Positions 52,860 to 62,519 of a DNA stretch of 64,000 nucleotides are shown here, piece after piece. The DNA lies in the NCBI RefSeq assembly GCF_039537965.1, contig NZ_BAABBM010000001.1:1054001-1118000 (forward strand), read 5' to 3'. This stretch comes from Sphingomonas limnosediminicola. Lineage in GTDB: Bacteria > Pseudomonadota > Alphaproteobacteria > Sphingomonadales > Sphingomonadaceae. The notes beneath the pieces were generated by a model. The model saw only the letters and a program-made list of their open reading frames with translations. It was not told the origin of the DNA and did not search any database. The translations under genes were made by a program, and so were the position numbers. Position 1 is the first letter of the stretch. Every line of letters starts with the position of its first letter.

Positions 52860-53006
52860 ATGGATGATGCTGCTCAAAAGCTGCGTTCGCTCGCCCGGCA
52901 GAGTCGAGCGCTCTCAGTAGCAACCGCAAATCGGCAACGGACCGACGCCCTCCAAGCCCTTGCGCTACTGTATGCGAAGCAGGCGAGAGACCTCGAGACG
53001 ATCTGA
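52860..53006 (+). CDS. Small helical hypothetical protein (48 residues)
   Basis: ATG at 52860 to TGA at 53004-53006. The product begins MDDAAQKLRSLARQSRALSV, continues TANRQRTDALQALALLY and ends ARDLETI. It is predicted to be one or two amphipathic helices, with hydrophobic residues spaced every three to four positions. No recognised family. It converges on the Crp-family gene 27 bases away. Too short to be sure, but the helical pattern is better than that of typical chance frames here. Confidence 0.4.
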   Translation: MDDAAQKLRSLARQSRALSVATANRQRTDALQALALLYAKQARDLETI

Positions 53007-53033
53007 TTCACTGCTCAGCGGACATCCAATAGT

Positions 53034-53819
53034 CTAGCCGAAGCATCGATTTAAGTGACCCGCTGCGGCATCCACGGTTGCTGGTTCGCAACATTTCACG
53101 AGCCAAGGGGGCTCCTTTGCGAAATGACGCTCCGGCAAGCCCGACAGCCTTGAAAGGGCCTCAATATCGAGAAGCCTTAGTTGCCGGCCCTCCCGGGCGA
53201 TTAGCCCGCGCTCGGTGAGCTCGCGGAAGACCCGGTTGACGTGGACGCTAGTCAGGCCCGCGGCTTCGGCGACACGCTGCTGTGTAAGGGGCCATTCGAT
53301 GACATTTCCTGTTCCTGGCCGAAGCACCGACAAACGCCTGTGCATGTGGACAATTAGGGCAGCGAGCCGTTGGAGCGCTTTCGATTGGCCGACCATCGTC
53401 AACTGATCCATAAGCATGACGCGCTCTTGCTGCGTCATAACCAACAGCGCGAAAAGGAACCTCGGCGCCCTTTCGAAAAAGCGCGCCAGGTGGTCCAGCG
53501 GTATGACGTCGACCGTCACGTCCGTAAGCGCAACCAAGGTTGCAGCGGCTCGCTCCAACGCAATGCTGGCCAAGCCCGGGAAATCGCCAGGTAAGAAGAT
53601 TTTGACGAGCTGACTGCGCTCAGGACCCAATTCCAAGCTGCTTCCAACCCACCCCTGCCTGAGGAAGTAGACTTCCTTCACAGCCTGGCCCTGGAGGCTG
53701 ATAGTCTGGTTGCGTTTGAAAACTCGGCGGCTGAGCGCGGCGTCTTCGAGCGCCGCAAGCTCGTCGGTCGTAGGCTCGATGAACTCCGACAATCGACGCA
53801 ACCACATACTATCGATCAC
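53034..53819 (-). CDS. Crp/Fnr family transcriptional regulator
   Basis: A 261-residue regulator. I prefer GTG at 53819, with GGGAG 6 bases upstream; ATG at 53807 (MWLRRLSEFIEP) is nearly as good, while the start at 53894 adds residues unlike the family. The N-terminal cyclic-nucleotide-binding-like domain has VFKRNQTISLQGQAVKEVYF and FLPGDFPGLASIALE; the C-terminal HTH is PLTQQRVAEAAGLTSVHVNR followed by VFRELTERGLI. No Cys cluster like that of Fnr is visible, so the signal is unknown. Divergent from tdk; 160 bases between them. Confidence 0.92.
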   Translation of the reverse strand: MIDSMWLRRLSEFIEPTTDELAALEDAALSRRVFKRNQTISLQGQAVKEVYFLRQGWVGSSLELGPERSQLVKIFLPGDFPGLASIALERAAATLVALTDVTVDVIPLDHLARFFERAPRFLFALLVMTQQERVMLMDQLTMVGQSKALQRLAALIVHMHRRLSVLRPGTGNVIEWPLTQQRVAEAAGLTSVHVNRVFRELTERGLIAREGRQLRLLDIEALSRLSGLPERHFAKEPPWLVKCCEPATVDAAAGHLNRCFG

Positions 53820-53979
53820 GGGCAACTCCCACCTTTGTGTCGGCAACTGAACCGTAACAGCGCTGTCCAGTAGTAGTGATGGAAGCGCTTCCAAATTACT
53901 AATCAGTTCGTCGCAAATGTCCGGTTTGGGTCGAAAACAGGCATTAGTCGCGCCGCCGTGAGCGCGCTAAACGCCGCCG
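53820..53979. promoter_or_regulatory. Divergent promoter region crp-like / tdk
   Basis: 160 bases between divergent genes, moderately AT-rich around 53880-53945. A site for autoregulation by the Crp-like protein would be expected here, but no clear TGTGA-type dyad could be assigned by eye. Confidence 0.35.
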
Positions 53980-54597
53980 ATGGCCAAGCTCTATTTCTAT
54001 TATGCGGCGATGAACGCGGGGAAGTCGACGACCCTGCTGCAGGCGGACTTCAATTATCGCGAGCGCGGCATGGAAACGATGCTGTGGACCGCGAAGCTCG
54101 ACGAGCGGTCGGGCGCCGGCGTGATCGGGTCGCGCATCGCCTTGTCGGCACCTGCTCACACCTTCGACGAAAGCGTCGACCTGTTCATGTCGATCGGCGA
54201 GGAACTGCGGAGGCGGGATGTCGACTGCATCCTAGTCGATGAGGCGCAGTTCCTGACGCAACGCCACGTGCTCGAGCTTTGCGAGGTGTCGGACGCGCTC
54301 GGCATTCCGGTACTTTGCTACGGGCTTCGCACCGATTTTCAGGGCAAGCTGTTTCCCGGCTCGGCGGCATTGCTCGCTTTGGCGGACTCGCTCGTGGAGT
54401 TGAAGGCGGTGTGCGAGTGCGGCCGCAAGGCGACCATGAACCTGCGCGTCGATAAGGAGGGCCACGCCGTCGCCGCCGGCGCACAGACGGAGATCGGCGG
54501 CAACGATCGCTACATCGCGCTTTGCCGCAAGCATTTCTTCGAGCGCCTGCGCGAAGGCGAGGCGCGTCAGCTTAGCCTTGGCCTCGCCCGCCGTTAA
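53980..54597 (+). CDS. tdk: Thymidine kinase
   Basis: Salvage kinase converting thymidine to dTMP. The 205-residue type II enzyme has the P-loop AAMNAGKSTTLLQADFNYRE, the Asp-containing ILVDEAQFLT, the lasso region and zinc ligands in VCECGRKATMNLR plus Cys/His in ALCRKHFF. Length is normal. The stop TAA is directly followed by the ATG of truB, so the two are co-transcribed. Confidence 0.96.
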   Translation: MAKLYFYYAAMNAGKSTTLLQADFNYRERGMETMLWTAKLDERSGAGVIGSRIALSAPAHTFDESVDLFMSIGEELRRRDVDCILVDEAQFLTQRHVLELCEVSDALGIPVLCYGLRTDFQGKLFPGSAALLALADSLVELKAVCECGRKATMNLRVDKEGHAVAAGAQTEIGGNDRYIALCRKHFFERLREGEARQLSLGLARR

Positions 54598-55482
54598 ATG
54601 CTCCACGGCTGGATCATCCTCGACAAGCCGCTGGGGTTTGGCTCGACGACCGCCGTCAGTGCGGTCAAGCGCATCCTCCGCGAGGCAGGAGAGCCGAAGA
54701 CGAAGGTCGGGCACGGCGGAACGCTTGATCCGTTGGCGAGCGGCGTGCTGCCGATCGCACTCGGCGAGGCGACCAAGCTGTGCGGCCGTATGCTCGACGC
54801 GACCAAGGAATATGAATTCACGATTCGCTTCGGCGAGGAGACCGACACGCTCGACGCCGAAGGCGAGACCATCGCGACGAGCGCCGTGCGCCCCGCCCGG
54901 GCGGACATCGAAGCAGCGCTTCCACGCTTCACAGGCCAAATTGAGCAGGTTCCGCCAGCTTACTCGGCGCTGAAGATCGATGGAAAGGCGGCGTATGCGC
55001 GCGCCCGATCCGGCGAACAGGTCGAGATGAAATCGCGGGCGACGACGATCTTCGAACTCCGTGTCATCGATGCGACCGAAGACAGTGCAACCCTCGCCGC
55101 CGCCGTCTCCAAGGGTACCTACATTCGCTCGCTTGCCCGCGACATCGCCCATGCGCTTGGAACCGTGGGTCACGTCACCTATCTAAGGCGTACCCGCGCC
55201 GGGCCCTTCTCCTTTCAACAGGCCATTTCACTGGACTTTCTGGAAGAAGCCGCTAAGGCGCGCGCACTGACGAGGACGGTATTGCCGCTAACCGCGGCGC
55301 TGGACGACATCCCGGCCCTCCCCGTCACCCCCGACCAGGCACAGCTGCTCCGTCATGGACAGCGCTTGAGCGGGTTCCCCGCAAAGCCGGGGCTTGGACT
55401 TGCGATGCTGGAGGAAACTCCGGTCGCGCTGGTCGAAGCATCGGCCGACGGCCTGAAGGTCGTCAGGGGCTTCAACCTTTAG
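54598..55482 (+). CDS. truB: tRNA pseudouridine(55) synthase TruB
   Basis: Makes pseudouridine 55 in the T loop of tRNAs. The 294-residue protein begins [20 protein letters not shown] and has the catalytic Asp in [59 protein letters not shown] and [21 protein letters not shown] short PUA-like C-terminus follows. It starts on the base after the tdk stop and is followed by rpsO after 20 bases, the usual truB-rpsO-pnp order. Confidence 0.97.
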   Translation: MLHGWIILDKPLGFGSTTAVSAVKRILREAGEPKTKVGHGGTLDPLASGVLPIALGEATKLCGRMLDATKEYEFTIRFGEETDTLDAEGETIATSAVRPARADIEAALPRFTGQIEQVPPAYSALKIDGKAAYARARSGEQVEMKSRATTIFELRVIDATEDSATLAAAVSKGTYIRSLARDIAHALGTVGHVTYLRRTRAGPFSFQQAISLDFLEEAAKARALTRTVLPLTAALDDIPALPVTPDQAQLLRHGQRLSGFPAKPGLGLAMLEETPVALVEASADGLKVVRGFNL

Positions 55483-55502
55483 ACAAGAATAGGAGTAAGC
55501 CG

Positions 55503-55772
55503 ATGTCGATTACCGCAGAGCGCAAGGAAGCGCTGATCAAGGAACATGGCCAAGGCAAGGGCGACACCGGTTCGCCGGAAGTCCAGGTCGCGATCCTCAC
55601 CGAGCGCATCAACAACCTGACCCAGCACTTCAAGACCCACGCGAAGGACAACCATTCGCGTCGCGGCCTTCTTATGCTGGTCAACCAGCGCCGTTCGCTT
55701 CTCGATTATCTCCGTCGCAAAGACGAAGAGCGCTACACCGATCTCATCGCGAAGCTCGGCCTTCGCAAATAA
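55503..55772 (+). CDS. rpsO: 30S ribosomal protein S15
   Basis: Primary 16S rRNA-binding protein of the 30S platform. The 89-residue sequence is canonical: [85 protein letters not shown] lies upstream of the ATG. Followed by a hairpin at 55779-55800 and then pnp. Confidence 0.98.
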   Translation: MSITAERKEALIKEHGQGKGDTGSPEVQVAILTERINNLTQHFKTHAKDNHSRRGLLMLVNQRRSLLDYLRRKDEERYTDLIAKLGLRK

Positions 55773-55778
55773 CGCTGG

Positions 55779-55800
55779 AGCGGCCCCTGAGCGGGCCGCT
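55779..55800 (+). terminator. rpsO terminator or processing hairpin
   Basis: An 8-base-pair stem (55779-55786 with 55793-55800) and 6-base loop begin 6 bases after the rpsO stop. The tail is TCGCATATGTT, with only scattered U. In many bacteria rpsO-pnp read-through RNA is cut by RNase III in this interval. Confidence 0.65.
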
Positions 55801-55967
55801 TCGCATATGTTCAGTCCCGCAATCCGGCGGGGCGCACGGGCACCCCATCAACACAATAGGGATGGGACCCATCATGGGGCCACATGGCGCCCCGAACCGC
55901 TGTAGGCCGGCTAGCCTGCAATTGCTGAACCGGCTGGCATCCGGCCGCCGGGACTGAAGGAACGAAA
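55801..55967 (+). promoter_or_regulatory. pnp leader with alternative pairing elements
   Basis: No gene in the 167 bases between the hairpin and pnp. GATGGG at 55861-55866 can pair with CCCATC at either 55844-55849 or 55868-55873, and GGGGC at 55876-55880 pairs with GCCCC at 55889-55893. A structured leader fits autoregulation of pnp as known in E. coli, but this is inference. GAAGGA at 55956-55961 is the ribosome binding site. Confidence 0.5.
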
Positions 55968-58334
55968 ATGTTCAATACGAAAACTGTCGAAATCGAGTGG
56001 GGCGGTAAGACCCTCAAGCTCGAAGCGGGCCGCATTGCCCGTCAGGCCGACGGCGCGGTGCTCGCGACGCTCGGCGAAACCGTGGTGCTCTGTGCCGTCA
56101 CCGCCGCAAAGTCGGTGAAGCCTGGTCAGGACTTCTTCCCACTGACCGTCCACTACCAGGAAAAGTTCTCCGCGGCCGGCCGCATTCCCGGCGGCTTCTT
56201 CAAGCGTGAGCGCGGCGCGACCGAAAAGGAAACGCTGACCAGCCGCCTGATCGACCGCCCGATCCGCCCGCTGTTCCCGGACGGCTTCTACAACGAAGTC
56301 CTCGTGATCGCGCAGGTCCTTTCCTACGACGGCGAGAACGAGCCGGACATCCTCGCGATGGTCGCCGCCTCCGCCGCGCTGACGCTTTCCGGCGTCCCCT
56401 TCATGGGCCCGATCGGCGCAGCTCGCGTCGCCTTCAGCAATGACGGCGAATACATCCTCAACCCGACCCAGACGCAGATTGCCGAAGGCCGCCTCGACCT
56501 CGTCGTCGCCGGCACCCGCGACGCCGTCATGATGGTCGAGTCCGAGGCCAAGGAGCTCTCCGAAGAGGAAATGCTCGGCGCCGTCATGTTCGCGCACAAC
56601 TCGATGCAGCCGGTCGTGGAAGCGATCATCAAGCTCGCCGAGCAGGCCGCGAAGGAACCGTGGGAGCTTCCCGCGACGCTCGACAAGACCGCGATCAAGG
56701 CCAAGCTCAAGGAGCTTATCGGCGCCGACATCGACGCTGCATATCGCATGACCAACAAGTCGGAGCGTTCCGCTGCCCTGACCGCCGCGCGCCTTCGGGC
56801 CGCCGACGCGTTCATCGAAAGCGATCCGCAGGAACAGCTCGTCGCCGGCAAGCTGGTGAAGAGCCTCGAGGCGGACATCGTTCGCGGTGCGATCCTCAAG
56901 GAAGGCCGCCGCATCGACGGCCGCGACACCAAGACGGTCCGTCCGATCGAAGCCGTGGTCGGCTTCCTTCCGCGTACGCACGGCTCGACGCTGTTCACCC
57001 GCGGTGAGACGCAGGCGATCGTCACCACGACGCTTGGTACCAAGGAAGCGGAACAGATGATCGATGGCCTGGAGGGTCTCTCCTACCAGCGCTTCATGCT
57101 GCACTATAACTTCCCGCCCTATTCGGTCGGTGAAGTCGGCCGCTTCGGCGCCCCGGGCCGTCGCGAAGTCGGTCACGGCAAGCTCGCCTGGCGCGCGCTT
57201 CATCCGATGCTGCCGACAGTCGAGGAATTCCCGTATACGATCCGCGTCCTGTCCGACATCACCGAGTCCAACGGCTCGAGCTCGATGGCGACCGTCTGCG
57301 GCGGTTCCCTGGCCCTGATGGACGCCGGCGTTCCGCTGAAGGCGCCGGTCGCGGGCATCGCGATGGGCCTGATCCTCGAAGGCAAGGACTTCGCGGTGAT
57401 CAGTGACATCCTTGGCGACGAGGATCACCTCGGCGACATGGACTTCAAGGTCGCCGGCACCTCCAACGGCATCACCACGATGCAGATGGACATCAAGGTC
57501 CGCGGCATCACCGAGGAAATCATGCGCACCGCCCTCGCCCAGGCGAAGGACGGCCGCGCTCACATCCTCGGCGAAATGGCCAAGGCGCTCGATCACACCC
57601 GTGAAGAGCTTTCCAGCCACGCGCCGCGCATCGAGACGATGCAGATCCCGAAGGACAAGATCCGCGAAGTGATCGGCACCGGCGGCAAGGTCATCCGCGA
57701 GATCGTCGCGACGACCGGCGCCAAGGTCGACATCGACGACGAGGGCGTCATCAAGATCGCCTCGTCCGACGTCAGCCAGATCGAAGCCGCCCGCAACTGG
57801 ATCCGCGGCATCGTCGCGGAGCCGGAGCCCGGCACGATCTACACTGGCAAGGTGGCGAGCATCGTCGACTTCGGCGCATTCGTGACCTTCATGCCTGGCA
57901 AGGACGGACTGGTTCACGTTTCGGAGATCAAGAACGATCGTGTCGAGAACGTCCGCGACGTCCTGAGTGAAGGACAGGAGGTCAAGGTCAAGCTGCTCGA
58001 GGTCGACCAGCGCGGCAAGGTCCGCTTGTCGATGCGTCTCGTCGATCAGGAGACCGGCGAAGAGCTTCCGGACACCCGTCCCCCACGCGAACCGCGTGAA
58101 GGCGGCGAGCGTGGCCCGCGCGGTGACCGTGGCGACCGCGGAGACCGTGGCCGTCATGGCCGCGGCGACCGCGACCGTGGACCTCGCCGTGATGGCGGCG
58201 ACCGCGGTCCTCGCCGTGACGACCGTGGCCCACGCGGCGATCGCGGACCCCGTCGTGAAGGAGCAGGCGGCGGCGACGACGGCCCAGCGCCGGAGTTCGC
58301 TCCCGCGTTCCTGACGGGCGACGACGCGGACTGA
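55968..58334 (+). CDS. pnp: Polyribonucleotide nucleotidyltransferase (PNPase) with RGD-rich tail
   Basis: Phosphorolytic 3'-5' exoribonuclease and degradosome component. The 788-residue protein has two RNase PH domains (1-210 and about 310-540, the second with [20 protein letters not shown] and [16 protein letters not shown]), a KH domain ([20 protein letters not shown]) and an S1 domain ([20 protein letters not shown]). It is about 80 residues longer than E. coli PNPase owing to a tail (about 698-788) rich in Arg, Gly and Asp with repeats of RGDRGDRG and RGPRRD type, likely disordered and RNA-binding. Confidence 0.97.
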   Translation: MFNTKTVEIEWGGKTLKLEAGRIARQADGAVLATLGETVVLCAVTAAKSVKPGQDFFPLTVHYQEKFSAAGRIPGGFFKRERGATEKETLTSRLIDRPIRPLFPDGFYNEVLVIAQVLSYDGENEPDILAMVAASAALTLSGVPFMGPIGAARVAFSNDGEYILNPTQTQIAEGRLDLVVAGTRDAVMMVESEAKELSEEEMLGAVMFAHNSMQPVVEAIIKLAEQAAKEPWELPATLDKTAIKAKLKELIGADIDAAYRMTNKSERSAALTAARLRAADAFIESDPQEQLVAGKLVKSLEADIVRGAILKEGRRIDGRDTKTVRPIEAVVGFLPRTHGSTLFTRGETQAIVTTTLGTKEAEQMIDGLEGLSYQRFMLHYNFPPYSVGEVGRFGAPGRREVGHGKLAWRALHPMLPTVEEFPYTIRVLSDITESNGSSSMATVCGGSLALMDAGVPLKAPVAGIAMGLILEGKDFAVISDILGDEDHLGDMDFKVAGTSNGITTMQMDIKVRGITEEIMRTALAQAKDGRAHILGEMAKALDHTREELSSHAPRIETMQIPKDKIREVIGTGGKVIREIVATTGAKVDIDDEGVIKIASSDVSQIEAARNWIRGIVAEPEPGTIYTGKVASIVDFGAFVTFMPGKDGLVHVSEIKNDRVENVRDVLSEGQEVKVKLLEVDQRGKVRLSMRLVDQETGEELPDTRPPREPREGGERGPRGDRGDRGDRGRHGRGDRDRGPRRDGGDRGPRRDDRGPRGDRGPRREGAGGGDDGPAPEFAPAFLTGDDAD

Positions 58335-58381
58335 TCCGCGCCAGCCTTTCCGGTTTGGCCGGAAACGCGACCTTTCAATAG

Positions 58382-58411
58382 CGCCCCGTCGGACAGATGT
58401 TCGGCGGGGCG
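58382..58411 (+). terminator. pnp terminator
   Basis: CGCCCCGTCG (58382-58391) pairs with CGGCGGGGCG (58402-58411) with one mismatch, followed by TAGTTGTTCGG, which is moderately U-rich. A smaller hairpin, TTTCCGG (58347-58353) with CCGGAAA (58359-58365), lies before it. Confidence 0.6.
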
Positions 58412-58485
58412 TAGTTGTTCGGACTTCCTAACGTCGGTCGGGTCGCCGATATTGTTCAAGCATCACAGCAGAGTATCGTCCCCTG

Positions 58486-59277
58486 ATGGATCCCGCCCAG
58501 TATCAGCGCCAGCTCGTTCAGGATCGCGCCCACGTGGCCGGCGGCTTGAATGTGCGCGTTCCCGACGGGAGGCAGGTTGCCGCCTTGATGCGCGTGCTTC
58601 GCGACCTCGTCGACGTCGCGAAGGCACAGCACTCCGTCACGCCCCTGATGGCGTTCTTCCAGGACAATATAGAAAAGGCCGACAAGGCATTCCTGAGCGA
58701 CATACCCGTCGCTTGTCATCGCGGCTGCGCGCACTGCTGCCGGATCTGGGTCGACGCCAGCCCCGTTGAAGTTCTCTACGTTGCGAAGTCCTTCAGCGGC
58801 GCTGCACGCGACCAGGCAACCGAGACATTCCGCGATGCCGTGTCCGTCACCGGCGGCATGTCGTCCGCGGAGCGCGGGAAGCTCGTCTACCCGTGCCCCA
58901 ATTTGAAGGATGGCGTCTGTTCGATCTACGATGTCAGGCCGACCGTTTGCCGTTCGCTGGTTTCCATGGACGCCAGCGTCTGCGCTCGCGTCTTCTATCT
59001 CTTGTCTGACGAGGAAATCGTGTCACCGGCGCCGAACATCCTCCTGGGCAGAGGCTACCGGCTGGCGCTCGCCGGAGCGCTCAAGCATGCGGGACTTGCC
59101 CACACGCAGGTCGAGCTCAACTCCTCGCTCGATATTGCGTTCTCGAACCCGCAGGCGGAGCAGCAATGGCTCGAAGGCGAAGACCCTTTCGCAGCAGCCG
59201 ACAAAGCGCCCGAAGATGACGTGATGGCGGATGAGAACTACCGGATGATCTACGAGACCGCGTTCGCCGGTTATTGA
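58486..59277 (+). CDS. YkgJ family cysteine cluster protein
   Basis: A 263-residue cytoplasmic protein with the CxxC-type zinc/iron-chelating domain: ACHRGCAHCCRIWVDASPVE at about 83-102 and PCPNLKDGVCSIYDVRPTVC at about 131-150, followed by RSLVSMDASVC. The spaced Cys residues could bind an Fe-S cluster or zinc. Function in the family is unknown. It stands alone, 150 bases after pnp, and precedes the phytochrome operon by 84 bases on the same strand. Confidence 0.9.
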   Translation: MDPAQYQRQLVQDRAHVAGGLNVRVPDGRQVAALMRVLRDLVDVAKAQHSVTPLMAFFQDNIEKADKAFLSDIPVACHRGCAHCCRIWVDASPVEVLYVAKSFSGAARDQATETFRDAVSVTGGMSSAERGKLVYPCPNLKDGVCSIYDVRPTVCRSLVSMDASVCARVFYLLSDEEIVSPAPNILLGRGYRLALAGALKHAGLAHTQVELNSSLDIAFSNPQAEQQWLEGEDPFAAADKAPEDDVMADENYRMIYETAFAGY

Positions 59278-59361
59278 TCGCCGTTAGAGGTTCGGGTCGG
59301 CCCCAGCTTACTCGCGGATTTTCGGAACGCTTTCGTCACGAGCACATTGTTGACCTGATCA

Positions 59362-59895
59362 ATGAAAACACGCTTCGCACTCAAAGACGCGACAGACGAC
59401 GTCCATCGCGAACTCGATGACCGCCTGTCGCGGCTCGATCTGTCCGACGCTGCTGACTACGCGCGGTTCCTCAAGATTCAGGCGCGAGCGGTTCCGGCAG
59501 TCGAAGGCGCGCTGGCGTCCGCAGGACTTGACCAGATGGTCGCTGGCTGGAGCAATGCGCGGCGGACGCGCGCCATCGAGTCCGATCTCGCCGCCTTGGG
59601 TGAGCCAATGCCGTCGCCGGCAAATGCGCCAGAGATTTCCGGGGTCGGGGATCTTCTTGGCACTGCCTACGTCCTCGAAGGCTCCCGTCTCGGCGGCCGC
59701 GTATTGCGGCAGAAAGTCGCTGACGGCCTCCCCGTAAGCTTCCTAAGTCGTTCGGAAGAAAGCGATCCCTGGCTGACAGTTGTTGCGGCGCTGGACCGGC
59801 TTCTCTATTCGGATTCGCTGCTCGGTGAAGCCAAGGACGGAGCCCGTCGTTGTTTCGCCCTGTTTCTGAACGTGGCGAAAGAGGCCGGTGTTTGA
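59362..59895 (+). CDS. bphO: Biliverdin-producing heme oxygenase
   Basis: Cleaves heme to biliverdin, iron and CO; here it supplies the chromophore of the phytochrome encoded next. The 177-residue protein has the proximal heme ligand in KDATDDVHRELDDRLSRLDL (His 14) and the distal-helix region LLGTAYVLEGSRLGGRVLRQ, with the usual Gly-containing kink. Its TGA overlaps the ATG of the phytochrome gene as ATGA. The pairing and order bphO-bphP are standard. Confidence 0.92.
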   Translation: MKTRFALKDATDDVHRELDDRLSRLDLSDAADYARFLKIQARAVPAVEGALASAGLDQMVAGWSNARRTRAIESDLAALGEPMPSPANAPEISGVGDLLGTAYVLEGSRLGGRVLRQKVADGLPVSFLSRSEESDPWLTVVAALDRLLYSDSLLGEAKDGARRCFALFLNVAKEAGV

Positions 59896-62519
59896 TGAGT
59901 GATTCCGGCTTGCCGTCCGACGAAGTTGATCTGACGAATTGCGACCGGGAGCCAATCCACCAGCTCGGCGCGATTCAGCCCATTGGCTTCCTCCTCGTCC
60001 TGACCGCCGACTGGATCATTTCCAATGTCTCAGCGAACGTCGGCGAGTATCTTGAGGTCGACAGGGAAAAGCTGATCGGCCGGCCGGCGTCCGAAATTCT
60101 TACCAAGCAGGCAATTCATACGCTGAGGAACCGGCTGGCATTGCTGCGCGGGAAGGATGCGCTTGAGCGCGTGTTCCGGATGCAGTTGCAGAACAACAAC
60201 AAGTACTTCGACGTCGCGCTGCACATGTCCGGGCTGCGCGTCATGATCGAGGCCGAACCGAGCACGGAGCACGACTATGGCGACGCGACCGGGACGGTTC
60301 GCGGCATGGTCAACCGGCTCGAGCAGGCGCCCGACATGCAGAGTTTCTTCAACGAGGGCGCGCGCCAGGTCAGGGCGCTCACCGGCTTCGACCGGGTGAT
60401 GGTCTACCGCTTCTCCCCCGAGGGTTCCGGCGAAGTGGTCGCTGAAAGCGCGAAGAGCGGAATCGGAAGCTTCTTCGGGCTTCACTACCCCGCGACCGAC
60501 ATTCCGAAACAGGCGCGCGAGCTCTACCTGCGCAGCTTGTTGCGAGTCATTTCCGATATCGATGCGGTGCCGGTGCCCGTCGAGCCTGCGGTCGATGAAT
60601 ATGGCGTTCCCGTCGACCTCTCGCTGTCCGTGCTTCGCTCGGTTTCGCGCATTCACATCGAATATCTGCGAAACATGGGCGTGCGCGCATCGATGTCGAT
60701 TTCAATCGTCGTCGAGGGCCGGCTCTGGGGCCTGATCGCCTGCCACCATTACTCGCCGCGCTGCCCGAGCTTCGAACGTCGTTCTGTCGCCGAACTGTTC
60801 GCACAGATGTTCGCCATGCGGATCGAAGCGCGTGAGCGTAAGGAAGTCGTCGAATATGAGCGCCGGGCGCGCGACATCTCGGATCAGTTGCTCGGCGCCG
60901 TCGCGTCGGACGAGACGCTACTCAACGACCCTAACTGGCTGTCGACCATCCTGACCAGCGCCATCCCTGCGGACGGCGTCGGGGTATGGATCAACGGGAA
61001 TTACGCGTTCAGCGGCCTGACGCCCAACACCGGTGAGTTTGCGCGCATCATTCAGGCGCTAAGCACGACCGCCGCCGGGCGCGCTTACGCCACCGACCAG
61101 ATCAGCACGCTCGTTCCCGGCTTCGGCGGCGGCAAGGCGAATGTTGCCGGGCTTCTCGCGATCCCCATTTCGCGCACGCCACGCGACTATGTCGTGCTGT
61201 TCCGATCGGAGATCATCCGGTCGGTGCGCTGGGCGGGCGATCCGCACAAGCCGGTGCAATATGGGCCGAACGGTCCGCGCCTGACGCCGCGCGAGAGCTT
61301 TGAGGAGTGGAAGGAGACGGTCGTCGGCCGATCGCTGCCCTTCACGCCGTCCGAATTGCGCGTTGCCGAAACGCTCCGCGCAACGCTCATCGAAGTGGTG
61401 TTGCGCCTGTCCGACGAGGCAAGCGCGGAGCGACAGGAAGCCACCAGCCGGCAAGAGCTTCTGATTGCCGAACTCAATCACCGTGTCCGCAACATTCTGT
61501 CGCTCATCCGCGGCCTCATCCGCCAATCGAAACCGGCAGACGGGACGTCGATCGAGGATTTCGTCGCGGTCATCGACGGCCGCGTTCACGCGCTCGCCCG
61601 CGCGCACAACCAGATTACCGACGACCATTGGGGCCCGGCGCCGGTCAAGAACCTGCTTGATGCCGAGGCGGCAGCGTTCCTGACAACGCAAAAGGACAGG
61701 CTGATCCTGAAAGGGCCGCCAGTCCTGCTCAATCCGCAGGCCTATTCGACGCTGGCGCTCGTTGTGCACGAGCTGGTCACCAACTCGGTAAAATATGGCA
61801 GCCTATCGGTCGGGACCGGGGAAGCCATCGCGGAATGGTCTGTACGGGATAGCGGCGACCTGAATTTCTGCTGGCGCGAGCGGGGCGGGCCCGAGGTCTT
61901 CCCGCCCAACCGCAAGGGCTTCGGAACGACGATCATCGAGCATAGCGTTCCTTACGATCTCGGCGGCACGGCGAAGGTCGAATATGCGCGCGACGGCGTT
62001 CGCGCCGACTTCGTCATTCCAGCCAAGCATGTCGTTCAGACAACAGCTCTCGCCGGTAACAAGATTCACCTGCCGCAAGACTCGCAGGTCGATTCGCCGC
62101 ATGTGACGGACCTGCTTCGCGGCAAAGAAGTGCTGCTGGTCGAAGACAGCCTGATCATCGCGCTCGATGCGGAAGATCTGCTCGATCGCCTGGGAGCGAG
62201 CTCAGTGATGACGGAGTCGAGCGCTGTCGGCGCCATTGCAGCGGTCGAGACCAAGCGCCCTGACATCGCCATTCTTGACATCAACCTCGGCGACCATGAC
62301 AGCGTGCCGATCGCCAATCGCCTTGGCGAGCTCGGCGTGCCCTTCATGTTCGCGACCGGATATGGCGAGCAGAGCCAGCTGCCCGATCACCACAAGGCGC
62401 GGCCGGTACTGCAGAAGCCATATACGCTGGCGTCGCTCTCGCGACGGCTAAACGATCTGCTCGAGGAGACCGGCGCTAAAGCGTGGAGTCGGTGCTCAGG
62501 AAGTCGACCATGCGGATGA
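59895..62519 (+). CDS. bphP: Bacteriophytochrome hybrid HWE-family histidine kinase
   Basis: Red/far-red photoreceptor kinase of 874 residues. The ATG at 59895 overlaps bphO; a start at 59850 would add residues lying in bphO. Domains: PAS (about 20-125) with the candidate biliverdin-attachment Cys 16 (LTNCDREPIHQLGAIQPIGF); GAF (about 140-310) with YPATDIPKQARELY (Asp 202); PHY (about 320-500) with the tongue PRESF; HWE kinase with ELNHRVRNILSLIRGLIRQ (His 529) and VVHELVTNSVKYGSL; and a C-terminal receiver (about 745-865) with Asp 795 in AILDINLGD. The last 15 residues are an atypical Ser/Arg/Cys/Gly tail. No cognate output regulator is adjacent. Confidence 0.95.
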   Translation: MSDSGLPSDEVDLTNCDREPIHQLGAIQPIGFLLVLTADWIISNVSANVGEYLEVDREKLIGRPASEILTKQAIHTLRNRLALLRGKDALERVFRMQLQNNNKYFDVALHMSGLRVMIEAEPSTEHDYGDATGTVRGMVNRLEQAPDMQSFFNEGARQVRALTGFDRVMVYRFSPEGSGEVVAESAKSGIGSFFGLHYPATDIPKQARELYLRSLLRVISDIDAVPVPVEPAVDEYGVPVDLSLSVLRSVSRIHIEYLRNMGVRASMSISIVVEGRLWGLIACHHYSPRCPSFERRSVAELFAQMFAMRIEARERKEVVEYERRARDISDQLLGAVASDETLLNDPNWLSTILTSAIPADGVGVWINGNYAFSGLTPNTGEFARIIQALSTTAAGRAYATDQISTLVPGFGGGKANVAGLLAIPISRTPRDYVVLFRSEIIRSVRWAGDPHKPVQYGPNGPRLTPRESFEEWKETVVGRSLPFTPSELRVAETLRATLIEVVLRLSDEASAERQEATSRQELLIAELNHRVRNILSLIRGLIRQSKPADGTSIEDFVAVIDGRVHALARAHNQITDDHWGPAPVKNLLDAEAAAFLTTQKDRLILKGPPVLLNPQAYSTLALVVHELVTNSVKYGSLSVGTGEAIAEWSVRDSGDLNFCWRERGGPEVFPPNRKGFGTTIIEHSVPYDLGGTAKVEYARDGVRADFVIPAKHVVQTTALAGNKIHLPQDSQVDSPHVTDLLRGKEVLLVEDSLIIALDAEDLLDRLGASSVMTESSAVGAIAAVETKRPDIAILDINLGDHDSVPIANRLGELGVPFMFATGYGEQSQLPDHHKARPVLQKPYTLASLSRRLNDLLEETGAKAWSRCSGSRPCG

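Noticed and set aside
59320..59350. GGAAC followed by a GTT about 20 bases later upstream of bphO, resembling an EcfG (general stress sigma) promoter
   Set aside because: The spacing is too long for the GGAAC-N16/17-CGTT consensus and the -10 part is not CGTT.
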